Shown here piece by piece: positions 37,301-48,601 of a DNA stretch of 64,000 bases. The stretch lies in assembly GCA_013396995.1 (NCBI GenBank), contig VWZP01010430.1, forward strand, positions 624,907 to 688,906, read 5' to 3'. The DNA is from Dicaeum eximium. Taxonomy: Eukaryota; Chordata; Aves; Passeriformes; Dicaeidae. A model generated the notes under the pieces. It saw only the letters and a program-made list of their open reading frames with translations. It ran no database searches and was not told the origin of the DNA. The position numbers and the translations under genes are program-made. Each line of letters begins with the position of its first letter. Position 1 is the stretch's first letter.

Positions 37301-39290
37301 AGTTATATTTTGGCTAATGCAGAAATGTCTGTTAATTACCCACGTGTGCAGACCTTGCAGTGCAGTTTTGCAGGTCTGCAGTCAGCAGCAGTGCCTGCCA
37401 CAAGGCATGATGCAGTGGGCATGTGGGGAAAGCACTCAGCAATGTTTCCATACATATTTTCCTGTCAAAGCATGATCCTGATTTTCAGAAGGATCTGACT
37501 AGTGCAGTGAATCGTGTGCCAGAGAATCAGTCTGTGTTCATCTCCTGATGTTCCCGGGGTACCTGGGCCCTGTCCTGCCTCTGCTGCTGGGCAGAGTTTG
37601 CCCCAAATTCCCAAATTCCCCTCCCACGCTGTGGAGGGAGTGACGCTTCCCCTTGTGCTCACTGCAGGTTGAGCTGTCAGAGCCCTGGCTGTGCCCCGGG
37701 GCAGATCCAGCTGCAGATCCAGCTGCAGAGCCACTGACTGCCCCCAGGTGAGGCACGAACAGCTCTTCCCTGCAGCCCTGCCCGTGGCTTTGGGCTCACA
37801 CTCAGATCAGGCTCACACAGGCAGCAGCAGCACTTACAGCCCATCCCCTGCCCGTTCCCACAGCAGCCTTGGCTTGGCTCTTTACAGAATTATGAAAACA
37901 CTTTAAGGATTCACCTTTCCCAAGGTATAGAATTCACAACTCCAAGTCTTTGCCTACAGCTCCAAACCTTTCCCCAGCCAGGTGTGAGCTGGTTCCTCGT
38001 AGCTCAAAGAGCTGATGTTTCCATTTCTCTGAACAGGGAAAGGAGAAGGGTGAAGGAAAGCTGAAGGAGCACTGGATGCACTCTGAGCCTGTCAGACCCT
38101 AAAAGGGATTTAGGAGCCTAACGAGCAGCACCCCCACCTCCCACAGCCTCCAGTGCCAGTGGCAGAGGAGTCCCCAGCTCAGGACAGCTCAGGGCTGTGT
38201 GGGGACCAAAGGCACGTGGCAGAAGGCTCCAGCCATTCCCACCACCTGCCAGCAGAGCTCTCTGGGACATGTTCCCCTTCCAGCCTGATATTTTCACCAC
38301 TCTAGGAAGAAGAAAGTTGGGGATTTTTGCCTAGGGAATTTTTCCCCAGATCAGTCTAACTGTAGCAGCTAACCCCTGGAATTATTTCCCTCCTCCTCAG
38401 CCTAGGTTTTGGACCAGGACCATTCAAGTCTGGTGTCTCCCAGGACTTTCCATGCCTTTTTCTGACAGACATCAGCTGAGCCTTGCATTTCCCTCTCCTG
38501 TCTGAGCTGGCTGGAGCAGCCAAGGGCTCAGTCTGAGGCCATCACTACACGATTTTTGCATCTGGAGGTACCGAGCTGAACCACCACATTCAGAGGTGCT
38601 GAAATGAGATGCACAGAGGCATTTGCTTAATGAGTTTGATGGAGCAAGTACGAGACAGGCAGATGGGTTTTGGAGTCTGCTCCTCTAATGGGCGAAAAGG
38701 TGCTGGAATCTGGTTGGTTTGAGTCACAGAGAATAAAACAGACTGTAAAAATGAGTGTGAATGAGTGATTGGCCTGTCTCTTTGCTACATAAAAACACCA
38801 TTAGCTCATTTCATGTGCCACATGTTATTTACTGAGCAGGTCGCTGGAAAGCCTGTGTTCTCCACCCAAAATGCTGCTGCTAATGGACAATGCCTTTTTC
38901 AGAGGGTGATTGAGGCAAGAGTGGCTCTCCCCAGCATGGCTAACACTGTTAGAGGAGCAAACATCAGTTTTATCTGCAGTGGCAGCAGGCAAACAGCCTC
39001 TCCCAGCGCCTGAACCTCCCCAAAGCAGCACAGATCCAAAGCAGCTGAGCTGAGCTGTGAACAAAACCAGCCCCAGGACGGGGTCACTGCTCTGCCCACT
39101 GCCCACAGGCTGGGAGGGAGGGAGGGACAGGCAGGATCCTGCTCAGGAAACAGGGCTGGGGTTCCAGTGCATGGCAAGGGAACAGGAGGAATAAAGATAG
39201 GCAGAGAGCCCTCAGGTAGAGGAAGGAAAGTGAACATCAAACCTGTTAGTGAAAATGCTTTTGCTGTAAGATAATCTCTTTCAAGCACTG
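34346..39290. other. Unique intergenic sequence
   Basis: No gene recognised. 35035-35180 is an AT-rich island (TATTTATTAATTCATTATTC, TGTTAATTAAGGAGCA) that may be a weak regulatory candidate. Confidence 0.45.
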
Positions 39291-39295
39291 CTCCC

Positions 39296-39475
39296 CTGGC
39301 CCCTCTGTCACCCCCAGAAGCTCCCCCTGCTCCCCTGCTCCCTCTGTCACCCCCAGAACTGCCCCTGCTCCCCTCTGTCACCCCCAGAAGCTCCCCCTGC
39401 TCCCCTGCTCCCTCTGTCACCCCCAGAACTGCCCCTGCTCCCCTCTGTCACCCCCAGAAGCTCCCCAGACCCCCC
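39296..39475. repeat. Two-part CCCTCTGTCACCCCCAGA minisatellite
   Basis: Units of 39 and about 32 bp alternate, giving a higher-order period near 70 bp present about 2.5 times. Confidence 0.88.
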
Positions 39476-39894
39476 TGCCAACCCAGGCTTGGTCCCTGGG
39501 GCTGTGGCAGGGACAGGGGCTGTGACCACCAGGATTGCAGAGCTGCACGGGCCGTGCTGCCGTGCCAGGAGAAGCAGGCTGGATGATTCAGAGCTGCTTT
39601 TAAAGCTCAGGCTCCCTCAAAGTGCCAGCCATCCGCAGTCACCCCCGCCAAGACAAGCGCCTGGGGGACACAACTCAGTTTCTCCACTAAATGAAGTGGA
39701 AGAGGCACCTTACTCACTCCCAGCCGCTCTAATTGCTGCTGTTTTCAACAACTTTCAGGCCTGGATACTGAATAACAAATAGAGTTCCTATTTCCAGAGC
39801 AGCCTGGTTCTTCACTGTGTGCAAAGACAAGGAGATACAGAAAGGGAGGCAAGGATTGCTGAAAGTGCTGATTGCCCTCCACAGACCACAGGGC

Positions 39895-40030
39895 AGGAGG
39901 GGTTTGTGTCCCCAGGACACTGCTGAAATCACAGCATTTCCCCCAGGAGGGGTTTGTGTCCCCAGGAGGGGTTTCTGTCCCCAGGAGGGGTTTCTGTCCC
40001 CAGGACACTGCTGAAATCACTCCATTTCCC
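39895..40030. repeat. 20-bp GGAGGGGTTTCTGTCCCCA repeat
   Basis: Four copies of a 20-bp unit, flanked on both sides by a copy of ACACTGCTGAAATCACNNCA, so a larger duplication encloses the short array. Confidence 0.85.
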
Positions 40031-41395
40031 CCCGACTGTCACACTGCAGGTGTTCAGACAGATTGGTGGCACTAATTCAGAGGGGACCTGGGACTCTTCC
40101 CCTGGCACGGGGCAAACTAATTGCTGTGAAAGAATTGCTTTGAAACTCTGCCCTAAACTGCACAGCAGGAGCCACAGGTCACCCCCGTGCATCATCTTTC
40201 AATTCCACAGCAATGCTAAATGCATCGAGAATTCTGCAGCGACGGTACTCGACCATGACCTCTGTTACTGGCCCAGTGACCATTCACTTGCATTTCTTCA
40301 GTGAAGAGGTTTCTTTTCTACTTCCAGGATGTGATTGGAGCTTTATCTGCCCTATTGAAAGGGCTCCCCTTACAACCTTTTGTTCCAAACGTGGAGAGCT
40401 CAGACTCGCCTTGGTTAACACAAAACTGTTATTTTAATAGCTAAGCAAATTGCTCAGGTTTCTCACAACAAGACACGTTAATGAATGCTGCCATTATTTT
40501 TGTAAACCTTCTTAGAGGGGACCCTAATTAACCCCAAACCTTTGTGAACTGCTGGCCTAGGCAGACTCCTGGTACAGCAGTTCTTGCACAGAGGCTCTGT
40601 TCCCTCTCCAAAGGATGTGCCCAGGACCACACTCACCTTTTGGCTGTCGGTGAGCCCATATTCAGTGTTTTTCCCAGCTGCCATCCTTTCCTGTGGCACT
40701 GCCCTGATTTTTGGGCTGGAATCCCCTGCCAGTGCCATTTCCAGTCAGGTGATTTGCATCATGCAAAGGGAGAAAAGGTGAGCTTTGGAGAGCCCCCCTG
40801 TGCCAGCAGCTGACAGTGATCATTTAGAGGATCGTTAGTTAAACAATTTGAAATCCCTCTAACACACACTTTATTCATCTTTGTGCTCTCTACCTACTTA
40901 ATGTGAAGGACTCTGAGATACAGAACAATCTGTCTTCCTGAAGTCTATACATATTCTGCTGTATCAACCCAAGTGTTTTCATCAACTGAACTTGTAAATT
41001 CACCTCAGAATGCTGCACTGAGCTCCTTCAAATAGATTACATTTCCCTTAACCCACAATGGGAGGAAGGAAATTTTTCCTTCTATAATTCACTACTCAAT
41101 CTAATTCTTTGAGATTTCTTTCAGATAACATAAACAATCCATAAAATTTGTGATTCTCTGCATACATTCAAAACCCAGCAGGTTTAGTCACTGTTCTATT
41201 TGCATTAGCTTGAAGCATAAACACCAAAGACTTAAAAGAATCTCTATTCGGAGCAGGTAAAAAAAAAAGGCAGGAAAAGAAAACAGCAACAAAAATAACT
41301 CCTTCCTTCTGCATCCTAATGCAAACCTAAATTCATTTTTATTTTAAGGCACTGGTTGTTTTCTGCTGTTAAATGCACCACAGAGGCTATAGGAC
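40031..41395. other. Unique intergenic sequence
   Basis: AT-leaning sequence with no recognised gene or repeat. Confidence 0.45.
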
Positions 41396-41640
41396 AGAAA
41401 ATTGCAGAGATCTGCCACATTGTATGTAATGGAAAAGAGAGAAACGTTCAAGGCTCTTGACAGATTATTCACACATTTAAGCACCAGCAGAATCAAGATG
41501 CACCAAATTTGCATGGGAGAAACAATGGCTCCTCTTCAGAAGGGCTTGTTCAGTTCAAAGTTTGCTCTCATGTGCAATAATTAACCAGCAATGAGATTGA
41601 TTGAGTCATTCAGACTGTACAGAACATTTGCATCTCCTCC
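41396..41640. promoter_or_regulatory. Candidate POU/SOX-rich non-coding element
   Basis: Repeat-free island with two perfect octamers ATTTGCAT (41507-41514 and 41626-41633) and a SOX-type AACAATGG (41521-41528). On the minus strand the SOX site precedes the octamer in the same order as known SOX/POU composite elements, but with a longer spacer. Function is inference. Confidence 0.35.
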
Positions 41641-44600
41641 AGCGTGTGGGAACGAGCTCCCCTGGCAGGGAGACCCCTACCAGAATAAATCCTTTCTCAG
41701 GCTCTGCTGCTGTTCCTGCTCCTGGAGGTGAACCAGCAGCCAGCTCAGCTCCCGAGCTTTTGTTCCTACAGCTGGGAGCCTGAAGGACACGAACCAGCTC
41801 CTCTTAAAGATCAAAAGGAGGAGACCGAGGTGCTCTGGGGCTTGGGCAGAACCAGGAGCTGCGTTCCCATTTCTGCTCCGTTCCATGTGTTCCCTGCAAG
41901 GACCTGGACCCCTGCTCCAGCTGGGAATGGGTCTTTCCACCCAAAAAACTCTTCCCTTAATGGCCACAGGGCAGCAGCCCAGACAAACCTTGCACTTTGT
42001 GATCAGAGGTGCAGCTTTGTCCCCTTCCACCCCAGCCCCGGGCTGCCTGCTGTCCTCTCCAGCTGCTTTTAGTAGGTTTTGCTTTAAAGCTTTTTTTAAA
42101 GCACTTTTCCCTCACCTGTCCCCCATCCCTGCTGCTACTGGGCAGTTTCCAAACTCTCCTACTATCAGGTGAGGAACTTGCCTTTAAATCCTAGCCCCTG
42201 TTTATTTATTACTGCTTTATACTCTTCTGCTCTTAAATCACTGTTCCCTTCCTCCTGTAGGACACAAAACTCGGATTTAAAAAAGCCAAACCACAGCAAA
42301 ACCCCCAACAAGATCTTGTCTGGTGGAATGTCACCAACCTGCAAGCCATGCTCACCCTGGCAAGATCTTTTCTGTAGTTAGGTATTTCGTAACTTTTAAG
42401 AGGAAATGAGAGGGGAAAACTGAATGGACATGAAAAATCAAGATCTGCACCAGCTCATCTTGCTTAGGCTTCTACGGAGCCTGTGCTGGGGAAAAGGTGT
42501 TACTCAGATTTAGCTCTGAATAAATTGCCTTCTGGGTGGCTCCAGCTCCTTCTCCAGATAAAGACAAGTCCCCCATGCCCAGGCAGGAGGTGGTGGCTGT
42601 GCAGGAGCTGCCTGCAGAGCAAATCCACGGGGAGAGGTGGGAGACAGGACTGGAACGTGGGGAGGGGTCTGCAGCAGAGCCCAGCCTGTCGGACTGGGAG
42701 CAGCACAAAGCCAGGAAAATCCCAGGGGTGTTTAAAGCCCCAGGGTGGGATGTGATACACGAACCTCAGGGCTCCACAAGGTTTCCCACGAGGAAATTCT
42801 TTCCTAAATCACCCCACTTCTGGTATGTTTTAGCTTTGGTGGCACACATCTCAATTGTTTGTCTCCGATGAGTTTGTCACTGTTCAGAGCAAAAAGGAAG
42901 GCACAAATGGCATTTAAAACTTTCACTAGACAGATTAGAAGCATTAATTAAAACTCATTTGATTTCAGGCATGATAATTTGTTTTCCTTCATTCTGCCAT
43001 CGCCAGTTTGCTGCCACCTTATTTTTTTCCACAAAACCTGACTGCAGCAGCCCCTTCACCAGCTGAAATAGCAGATTTGGGAGGGGGACATTGTGCAATT
43101 TGAAATCCTATTCAATAATCACATCTTGCTTCTGTTCACCTCTGTGTAGAGAACTCTTTGAAAGTTTTAAAGTTTTTGGTTTTGTTTGTTTGTTTGTTTT
43201 TTAGGAAAGAAAAATACAGGTATTTGGATTGTTGAACAGGGAGAAAATGTTTCCTCAGATTTCCCAAACCTTAAATTATTGTCCTCTGAGATTACAGCAG
43301 GCTGTTTCCTACACAGCTAAAGGGAAAAACAGAACCTAAAATAGAACAATAAGCCCCCAAAGGCCCCACACGTAGAAATGAAGAGCAGGAAGCACATGAA
43401 GAACTCAACGTGGGGAGCAACTTGGTGGATCTGCCCAGAGAAACACCAGCCTGCTCCAACAGGGGCAAGCCACGAGAAAGAACCTCAAAAATGTGTAAGG
43501 GAAAGGAGGAAACAAACCCAAACCCTGTTTCTGGCTGTACTACAGACAAAAGTACTGATCATTTTTCCAAGCACTGTAATCTGAAGTGGCATTTTCTGTT
43601 CGTTTTTAATCAAATGGATTGTTTCCCTCCTTAGAATGGTGCTGAGCCTTTTAACATTGCTGCAGAGCCAAGACACTGCTAATAAATATTTAAAGTCTCC
43701 GAGCTTTAAGTGAAAGGAAGGATTTGTTGGATAATATTTCATTTCCCTTAAACTGTTTATTCACCATTAAAACTGAAAATTTTAATTTTATGGGGATTGC
43801 TCAGAGAGCTGATGTTCAGACATTTCCAAAAAAACCCCAAGAATCAGGAAGGCAGTCTATAAATAACCACCTTGGAAATAAACTGTGAATTGGACATAAC
43901 CCAGATGAGATTTTCAAGTGTGTTGTAAATTACCCACAGCCAGGGCACAGGTCAAAAGTATTTACTAGCATTGAGCTTCATTCCTCACCCTTACCTGGCA
44001 GCAGTGTTTTAAACTGGAGCAGAGAGGCCTGAGGGTCAGTTCTGCTCACCTCCAGCCCTGGGGGGTATTTATTTTATTTATTCCTGTGCTGACAGAGCAG
44101 TTTTGTCTCCTGGCCTTGCACTAGAGCAATGATTACATGCAGGAGGATGAGCCCAAACTTTGGTGCCTGCTCTGAGCAGAGAATGAACCCCCCTGCAAAG
44201 GTGGTGACAGATGTCCCCAGCAGCAGGGAGTGACAATCACCCCTCTGGAGCTCCCCTGGCTGGAGCTGCCATCCTTCCTGAGCCCTCAAAGCAGTGCAGA
44301 GCAGTTTGGCTGCCTCTCCTGGTGAATTTGGCTGTGAATTATTCCTCAGAGCAGAGCTCTGCTGGCTCTGGGAGCTGGCAGCAGAGCACCCACTGGTGAG
44401 CACAGCCAGCAGGAGAAGCTGCCCAGGGCACTGGGTCAGGGACAGCAGAGAAAGCCCCAGCAGGTGACATTCCCTGAAACCACCAGCTCATTCCTGCCTG
44501 GTCGTGGTACCTGTCCATGGTACACGGTTCAGATTTCAGGAGGAGAATGGCAGAGCCAGAGAGGGGCCGTTCACAGGGGTGCTGGGGGCAGTGGGCAGTG

Positions 44601-46310
44601 CAGTCTGTGAGCCCCTCTCTGCATTTCCACCCTCACTGCCTCTTGCAGCAGGTCCAAGAGCCCTGGGCAGTATCTCAGTGTCCCCACTGCAGTCCCTCAG
44701 CTGGGAGGGATGTACCAAACCCCAGTTATTAAGCAGAGAACAGGCTCTGAGTGCTGCAAGCACCTGTGACTCAGGGAGCTGGCTGGTGGTGTCAATTAGG
44801 GATGCAGAGCTCAGAAATATCCCTCTCTCTCCTCTGCACACCCTCCCTTGGATTTTAGCATTCATACCACACACAGTTTTGTTCCTAAAGGGCAAGGAGG
44901 CAAACCATAAAGAGCAGGAAGAAAGGGGGGTGGGAAAAGTGAGTGGGACACAAGGATGCCCTGAGACAAGGAGAGGATAAAAACTACAGATGAAAAATTA
45001 TTAAGGCAAAGAAAAGGAACAAGGGAATAGCCACAAATGTTGATTTAAAGTGGCCAGAACAAGAACACTGAATGCTATTGCTTTAAGGTCAGTGTTAGGT
45101 GCAGGAGCTTTGGCTATGGCGGGTTTGGATGTGCTGGTTGAGGCTCATTTCACCCCAGTTTGAACTCTCCAGAAATAAAGTCTGACGTATACTGTGACCT
45201 GTCAATTGAGGCTGCTTTTCTAGATAACAGAAAAGGAAAGAAAGAGAGAGACACCTCCCTCCTCCAGCAACAGGCACCAGGGCAAGGCACAGTGAGCCCT
45301 CCCTGTCAGGGGGGAAGGAATCAGGCTCAGCTGATGCAAGCCTGGGGCAGGACAAGCTCTGTCTCACACTCGTGCCTGCCCTGACAGGGGCTGTGTCACC
45401 TCATGCCAAGGCACAGCAGCAAGCCAGATTTTCAGCTTATATTTAATTCAGCTCTTGCTCTGTCCACTGATGTTTGAGCCAGTGATCTACCTGACCCATC
45501 AAACCTGCAAGAGCTGAGCTCTCTTTCATTGCTTTATCCACAGTTTGAAGTGGAGATGGTGAATTCTAAATTTAGTGGCTTCAGCAGCATGCTGTGTCTA
45601 CCCGTGCTTGCACTCTGCTTTCTGAAAAGATGATGACCAAACCAAATCCAGATTTCCTTTTAATCTGGCCTATTTTAAACCAAACTGCAAAGAAAGATAC
45701 TAAAGCTGCTACTGGGAAACGTGCTGCTCCATGAATTAGTAATTGTGTTTATCATCTACATTGGAGATTTTTTGCCTGTGTTGCTGTTTTCTTACTGCCA
45801 CTCAACGTGAGGAGCTTTTATTTGAATGAGACTATTTCAAAGCACTTTTACACTCATGTAGAGTCAGGCACTTATTTACTTTCTGACAGTTATTTACTTC
45901 CTGTAAATATTTCACAGCCACAGGACCTCCCAGATGAAAGCAGAGTTTGCTCTGTGCTCCTGTTCAGGAGTCTAATTAAAAACAGAATAAAATGGGAGGG
46001 ATGGAGCTAAGTGCTAACTGCAATGGATGGATCTAGAGGGAATTCAGCAAGGGAGCCTTTCCTTGGCACAATTATAGAAGCATAAAAGCAGAGGAAAAGT
46101 GCCCAACCCAAACCTGCAAGATGGATAGGGAGAGGCTTTGGGAGAGGCAGAGCCCACAGTGCTCCTGCACAGACTCTGCTGGAGCTCTGGGGAGCTGATC
46201 CTCGATGGTTTCACACCACTGAGCCCAGACACCTCCTTTGGTGTCCCCTGCCACAGCCCAGAACTGAGCTCAGCAGCAGCAGCAGCTCCCTGTGCCCAGC
46301 CCAGAACACG
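41641..46310. other. Unique intergenic sequence
   Basis: No gene recognised. A (GTTT)n run lies at 43181-43201, and an AT-rich patch at 42925-42985 (GCATTAATTAAAACTCATTT). Confidence 0.45.
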
Positions 46311-46311
46311 G

Positions 46312-46440
46312 GCTGAGGGCTCCTAAACCCACCTGGGGGCTCCTAAACCCACCTGAGGGCTCCTAAACCCACCTGGGGGCTCCTAAACCCACCTGAGGGC
46401 TCCTAAACCCACCTGAGGGCTCCTAAACCCACCTGGCAGC
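46312..46440. repeat. 20-bp minisatellite
   Basis: Six head-to-tail copies of TCCTAAACCCACCTGRGGGC with exact 20-bp spacing (46321, 46341, up to 46421). G/A alternates at one position. Confidence 0.96.
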
Positions 46441-47385
46441 TCAGGGCAGAGCCTCACCTGGCCAGGTCATGCATGCCTGTGCTGGCCAAGCACACCTGAG
46501 TGGCTCATGGGGCTTGTACCAGTGCTGGCCCTTTCTCCAGGACCTGAATCCTTCTGGCAGCCCTGGCAGGGACTGTGCTGTGCTGCCTCCACATTTACAG
46601 AATTTCCCACGATGCAGAAAAAGCCAGTGACTCCAAAGTGATCACATACAGAGTAAGAAAAAATAAAGATCAAGCATTGCTTCCCCTGTTTTGGTTTGGT
46701 TTCTTTTTTTAGGAATAGCTTGTTTTTTCTTGGTTAAGGAAAGATTCCTTACCACAGCTGTCTAGAGGGCAAGGGCAAGTTGTTTCAGGTTTTGAGTGAG
46801 GATTTTTCACTTAAAAGAGTGCATTTGGAGACAAGGGAGATTATGAACAATCCTTTAACAAGATCCTCAAGCCATCAGGCTGTTTAACATTATCGATCAG
46901 TGCAGCCAGAGCACATTTTAAAAAAATCTATCAGATTAAAATGGGAATGGATTTGTGGTTCTGGCTGCTCACGAGCCTCATTTTCCCTGGCAGCAGAGAG
47001 CTGCTGTGAAGGAGGGGCAGCCCCAGGCCAGAGGGGTGACCCTGCCAGGAAGGAGCTGCCCTGCAGCCCTGCCAGCTCCCTCTGCCCTGGGCACCAGCAC
47101 AGCCCAGCAGTCCTGTGTGGGTGCTCCCGCTCCAACAAAAAAGGGGTATTTCAATAAAAAAGCCCAAACCACATCAGAAGAGACCTCTCCTAACAGCTCA
47201 TTGCTACAGCAGTCCTATTTAATAGGAAGGATCAGCACTTGGGTGTTGTTTTAAACACTCTTCTTTTGAGAGCATTGAGCACTAAGTCAAAAACCATCCA
47301 GATCTGATCGATGTCACCCACCTGAGCAGCAAAGCTTTCATCTCTAAGGGCCCATGCTGGGGATCACAATTCTGAGGATTTGTTT
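46441..47385. other. Unique intergenic sequence
   Basis: GC-moderate sequence; nothing recognised. Confidence 0.45.
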
Positions 47386-47890
47386 GCAAAATAAATAAAA
47401 AGAAGCGCTTTGCTTTCAAATTAGTGCCCCAGAAGTTGACAGCAGTAGTAGTAAACAATAGAAAATATTTGTATTAGTAGCTGTGTTTATTCTAATGATG
47501 TTGACATTCTCTGTGAAGATTAATTGGCAATAATGTTGCTAAAACAATTACATGTGAAATATGCACCATAAACCTAAAAATAATTTGACTGACCTATGTT
47601 CTAAAGTAAAATATTTACAGTAATGAGATTCTAATTATCCTTTGTTATGGCAGGCCCTTCTCCCCACTCCTCTTTATTGATAGATGTATTGTTTCAGCAT
47701 TTTAGCTCAATTTATTTTCTCACATTTGCATTTCCTTATGCGCAGAAAATGAGAGGCCATCATTACCTTCTTCACTTTGCATTCAATTTACATCAACAGC
47801 ACATTACCTCATCCTAACTCATTTATCAACCACAGAAATTTGATAACAAAAGCTACTGTCAGTGATGAATTAAGATCATTTCAAATGGAG
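47386..47890. promoter_or_regulatory. Candidate conserved element upstream of F9
   Basis: A 500-bp AT-rich, repeat-free, CpG-poor island that ends about 650 bases before the F9 start codon. It has an octamer ATTTGCAT (47724-47731), homeodomain-type TTAATTGGCAATAATG and TTCTAATTATCC, and SOX-type AACAATAG and ACAATTAC. It could be an F9 upstream enhancer or a distal element of a developmental neighbour such as FGF13 or SOX3. Confidence 0.4.
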
Positions 47891-48221
47891 CAAGAAGAAA
47901 CAAGATGAATTATAGGTTTCAGGACTTTTTGTTTGCTCAAGGAAAGGAAGATAAAGGATTTTTTCCACCTAGGCAAGGCGGATCTCACGAGACTGCAACT
48001 CCTACTCAGCATCTCCTCCTCACCTGCGCTGCACACAGAGGAAACTCCAAATACCACGGACCACAAATGTCTCACAAAGAAATGTTCCCAGATTTCCAGA
48101 CTGAGTGCACAGAATTTATGGTTCATAAGCTCAAGCAACAGCTTCAACAACCAGGCACAGGCTGCTGCAGGCTCAGAGAGCGAGGGGTGCTGGGGGCACC
48201 AGCACAGCCAGCAGGGCTCAT

Positions 48222-48345
48222 CCCAGCCCCTGTCCCTGTCCCTGTCCCTTCCCCTGCTCCTGCCCCTTCCCCTGCCCCTTCCCCTGTCCCTGCTCCTGTC
48301 CCTGCTCCTGTCCCTGTCCGAGCCCCTGTCCCTGTCCGCACCCAG
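48222..48345. repeat. CCCTGTCCCTGTCC low-complexity run
   Basis: About 20 copies of a 6-bp pyrimidine motif (CCTGTC, CCTGCT, CCTTCC variants), lying 190-310 bases upstream of the F9 start codon. Stop-free in several frames, hence chance ORFs. Confidence 0.9.
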
Positions 48346-48420
48346 TGCCACGGAGCACAGCTGGCACCCTGTGCACTGCTGGTGGCAGCACACCCAGCTG
48401 GCCCTGCTGGGACACCTGGG

Positions 48421-48534
48421 CACCTTAAATCCCAGGGTTACCAGAGACAGTAAACAAACTCCTGCACTTTGGAACTATTGACCGAGCCCCGCCGCCCGGA
48501 CACGCTGCCCGCAGCTTTGGGCAGGGGGTACAAG
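48421..48534 (+). promoter_or_regulatory. F9 proximal promoter and 5'UTR
   Basis: The stretch upstream of the F9 ATG holds a FOXA-like site (CAGTAAACAAAC, 48448-48459), an HNF4-like half-site in reverse (TGCACTTTGGAAC, 48464-48476) and a weak TTAAAT element at 48425. No canonical TATA box is seen. Liver factors HNF4, FOXA and C/EBP are known regulators of mammalian F9. Assigning these sites in this species is inference; the transcription start cannot be fixed from sequence. Confidence 0.5.
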
Positions 48535-48601
48535 ATGGCAAATATCCCCCTCATCCTCTCTGTGTGTCTTCTGGGAGCTTGTCTGGCTGATGAAAACACA
48601 G
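48535..48601 (+). CDS. F9: F9 exon 1: signal peptide
   Basis: Encodes 22 residues plus the first base of codon 23 (phase 1), followed by a strong GTGAGT donor. The peptide has a hydrophobic core (PLILSVCLLGACLA) with likely signal-peptidase cleavage near Ala18. The start is well supported: the ATG has A at -3 and G at +4, an in-frame TAA lies upstream at 48451-48453, and no other ATG lies between. The signal is shorter than in human F9, which has several upstream in-frame methionines. Confidence 0.93.
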
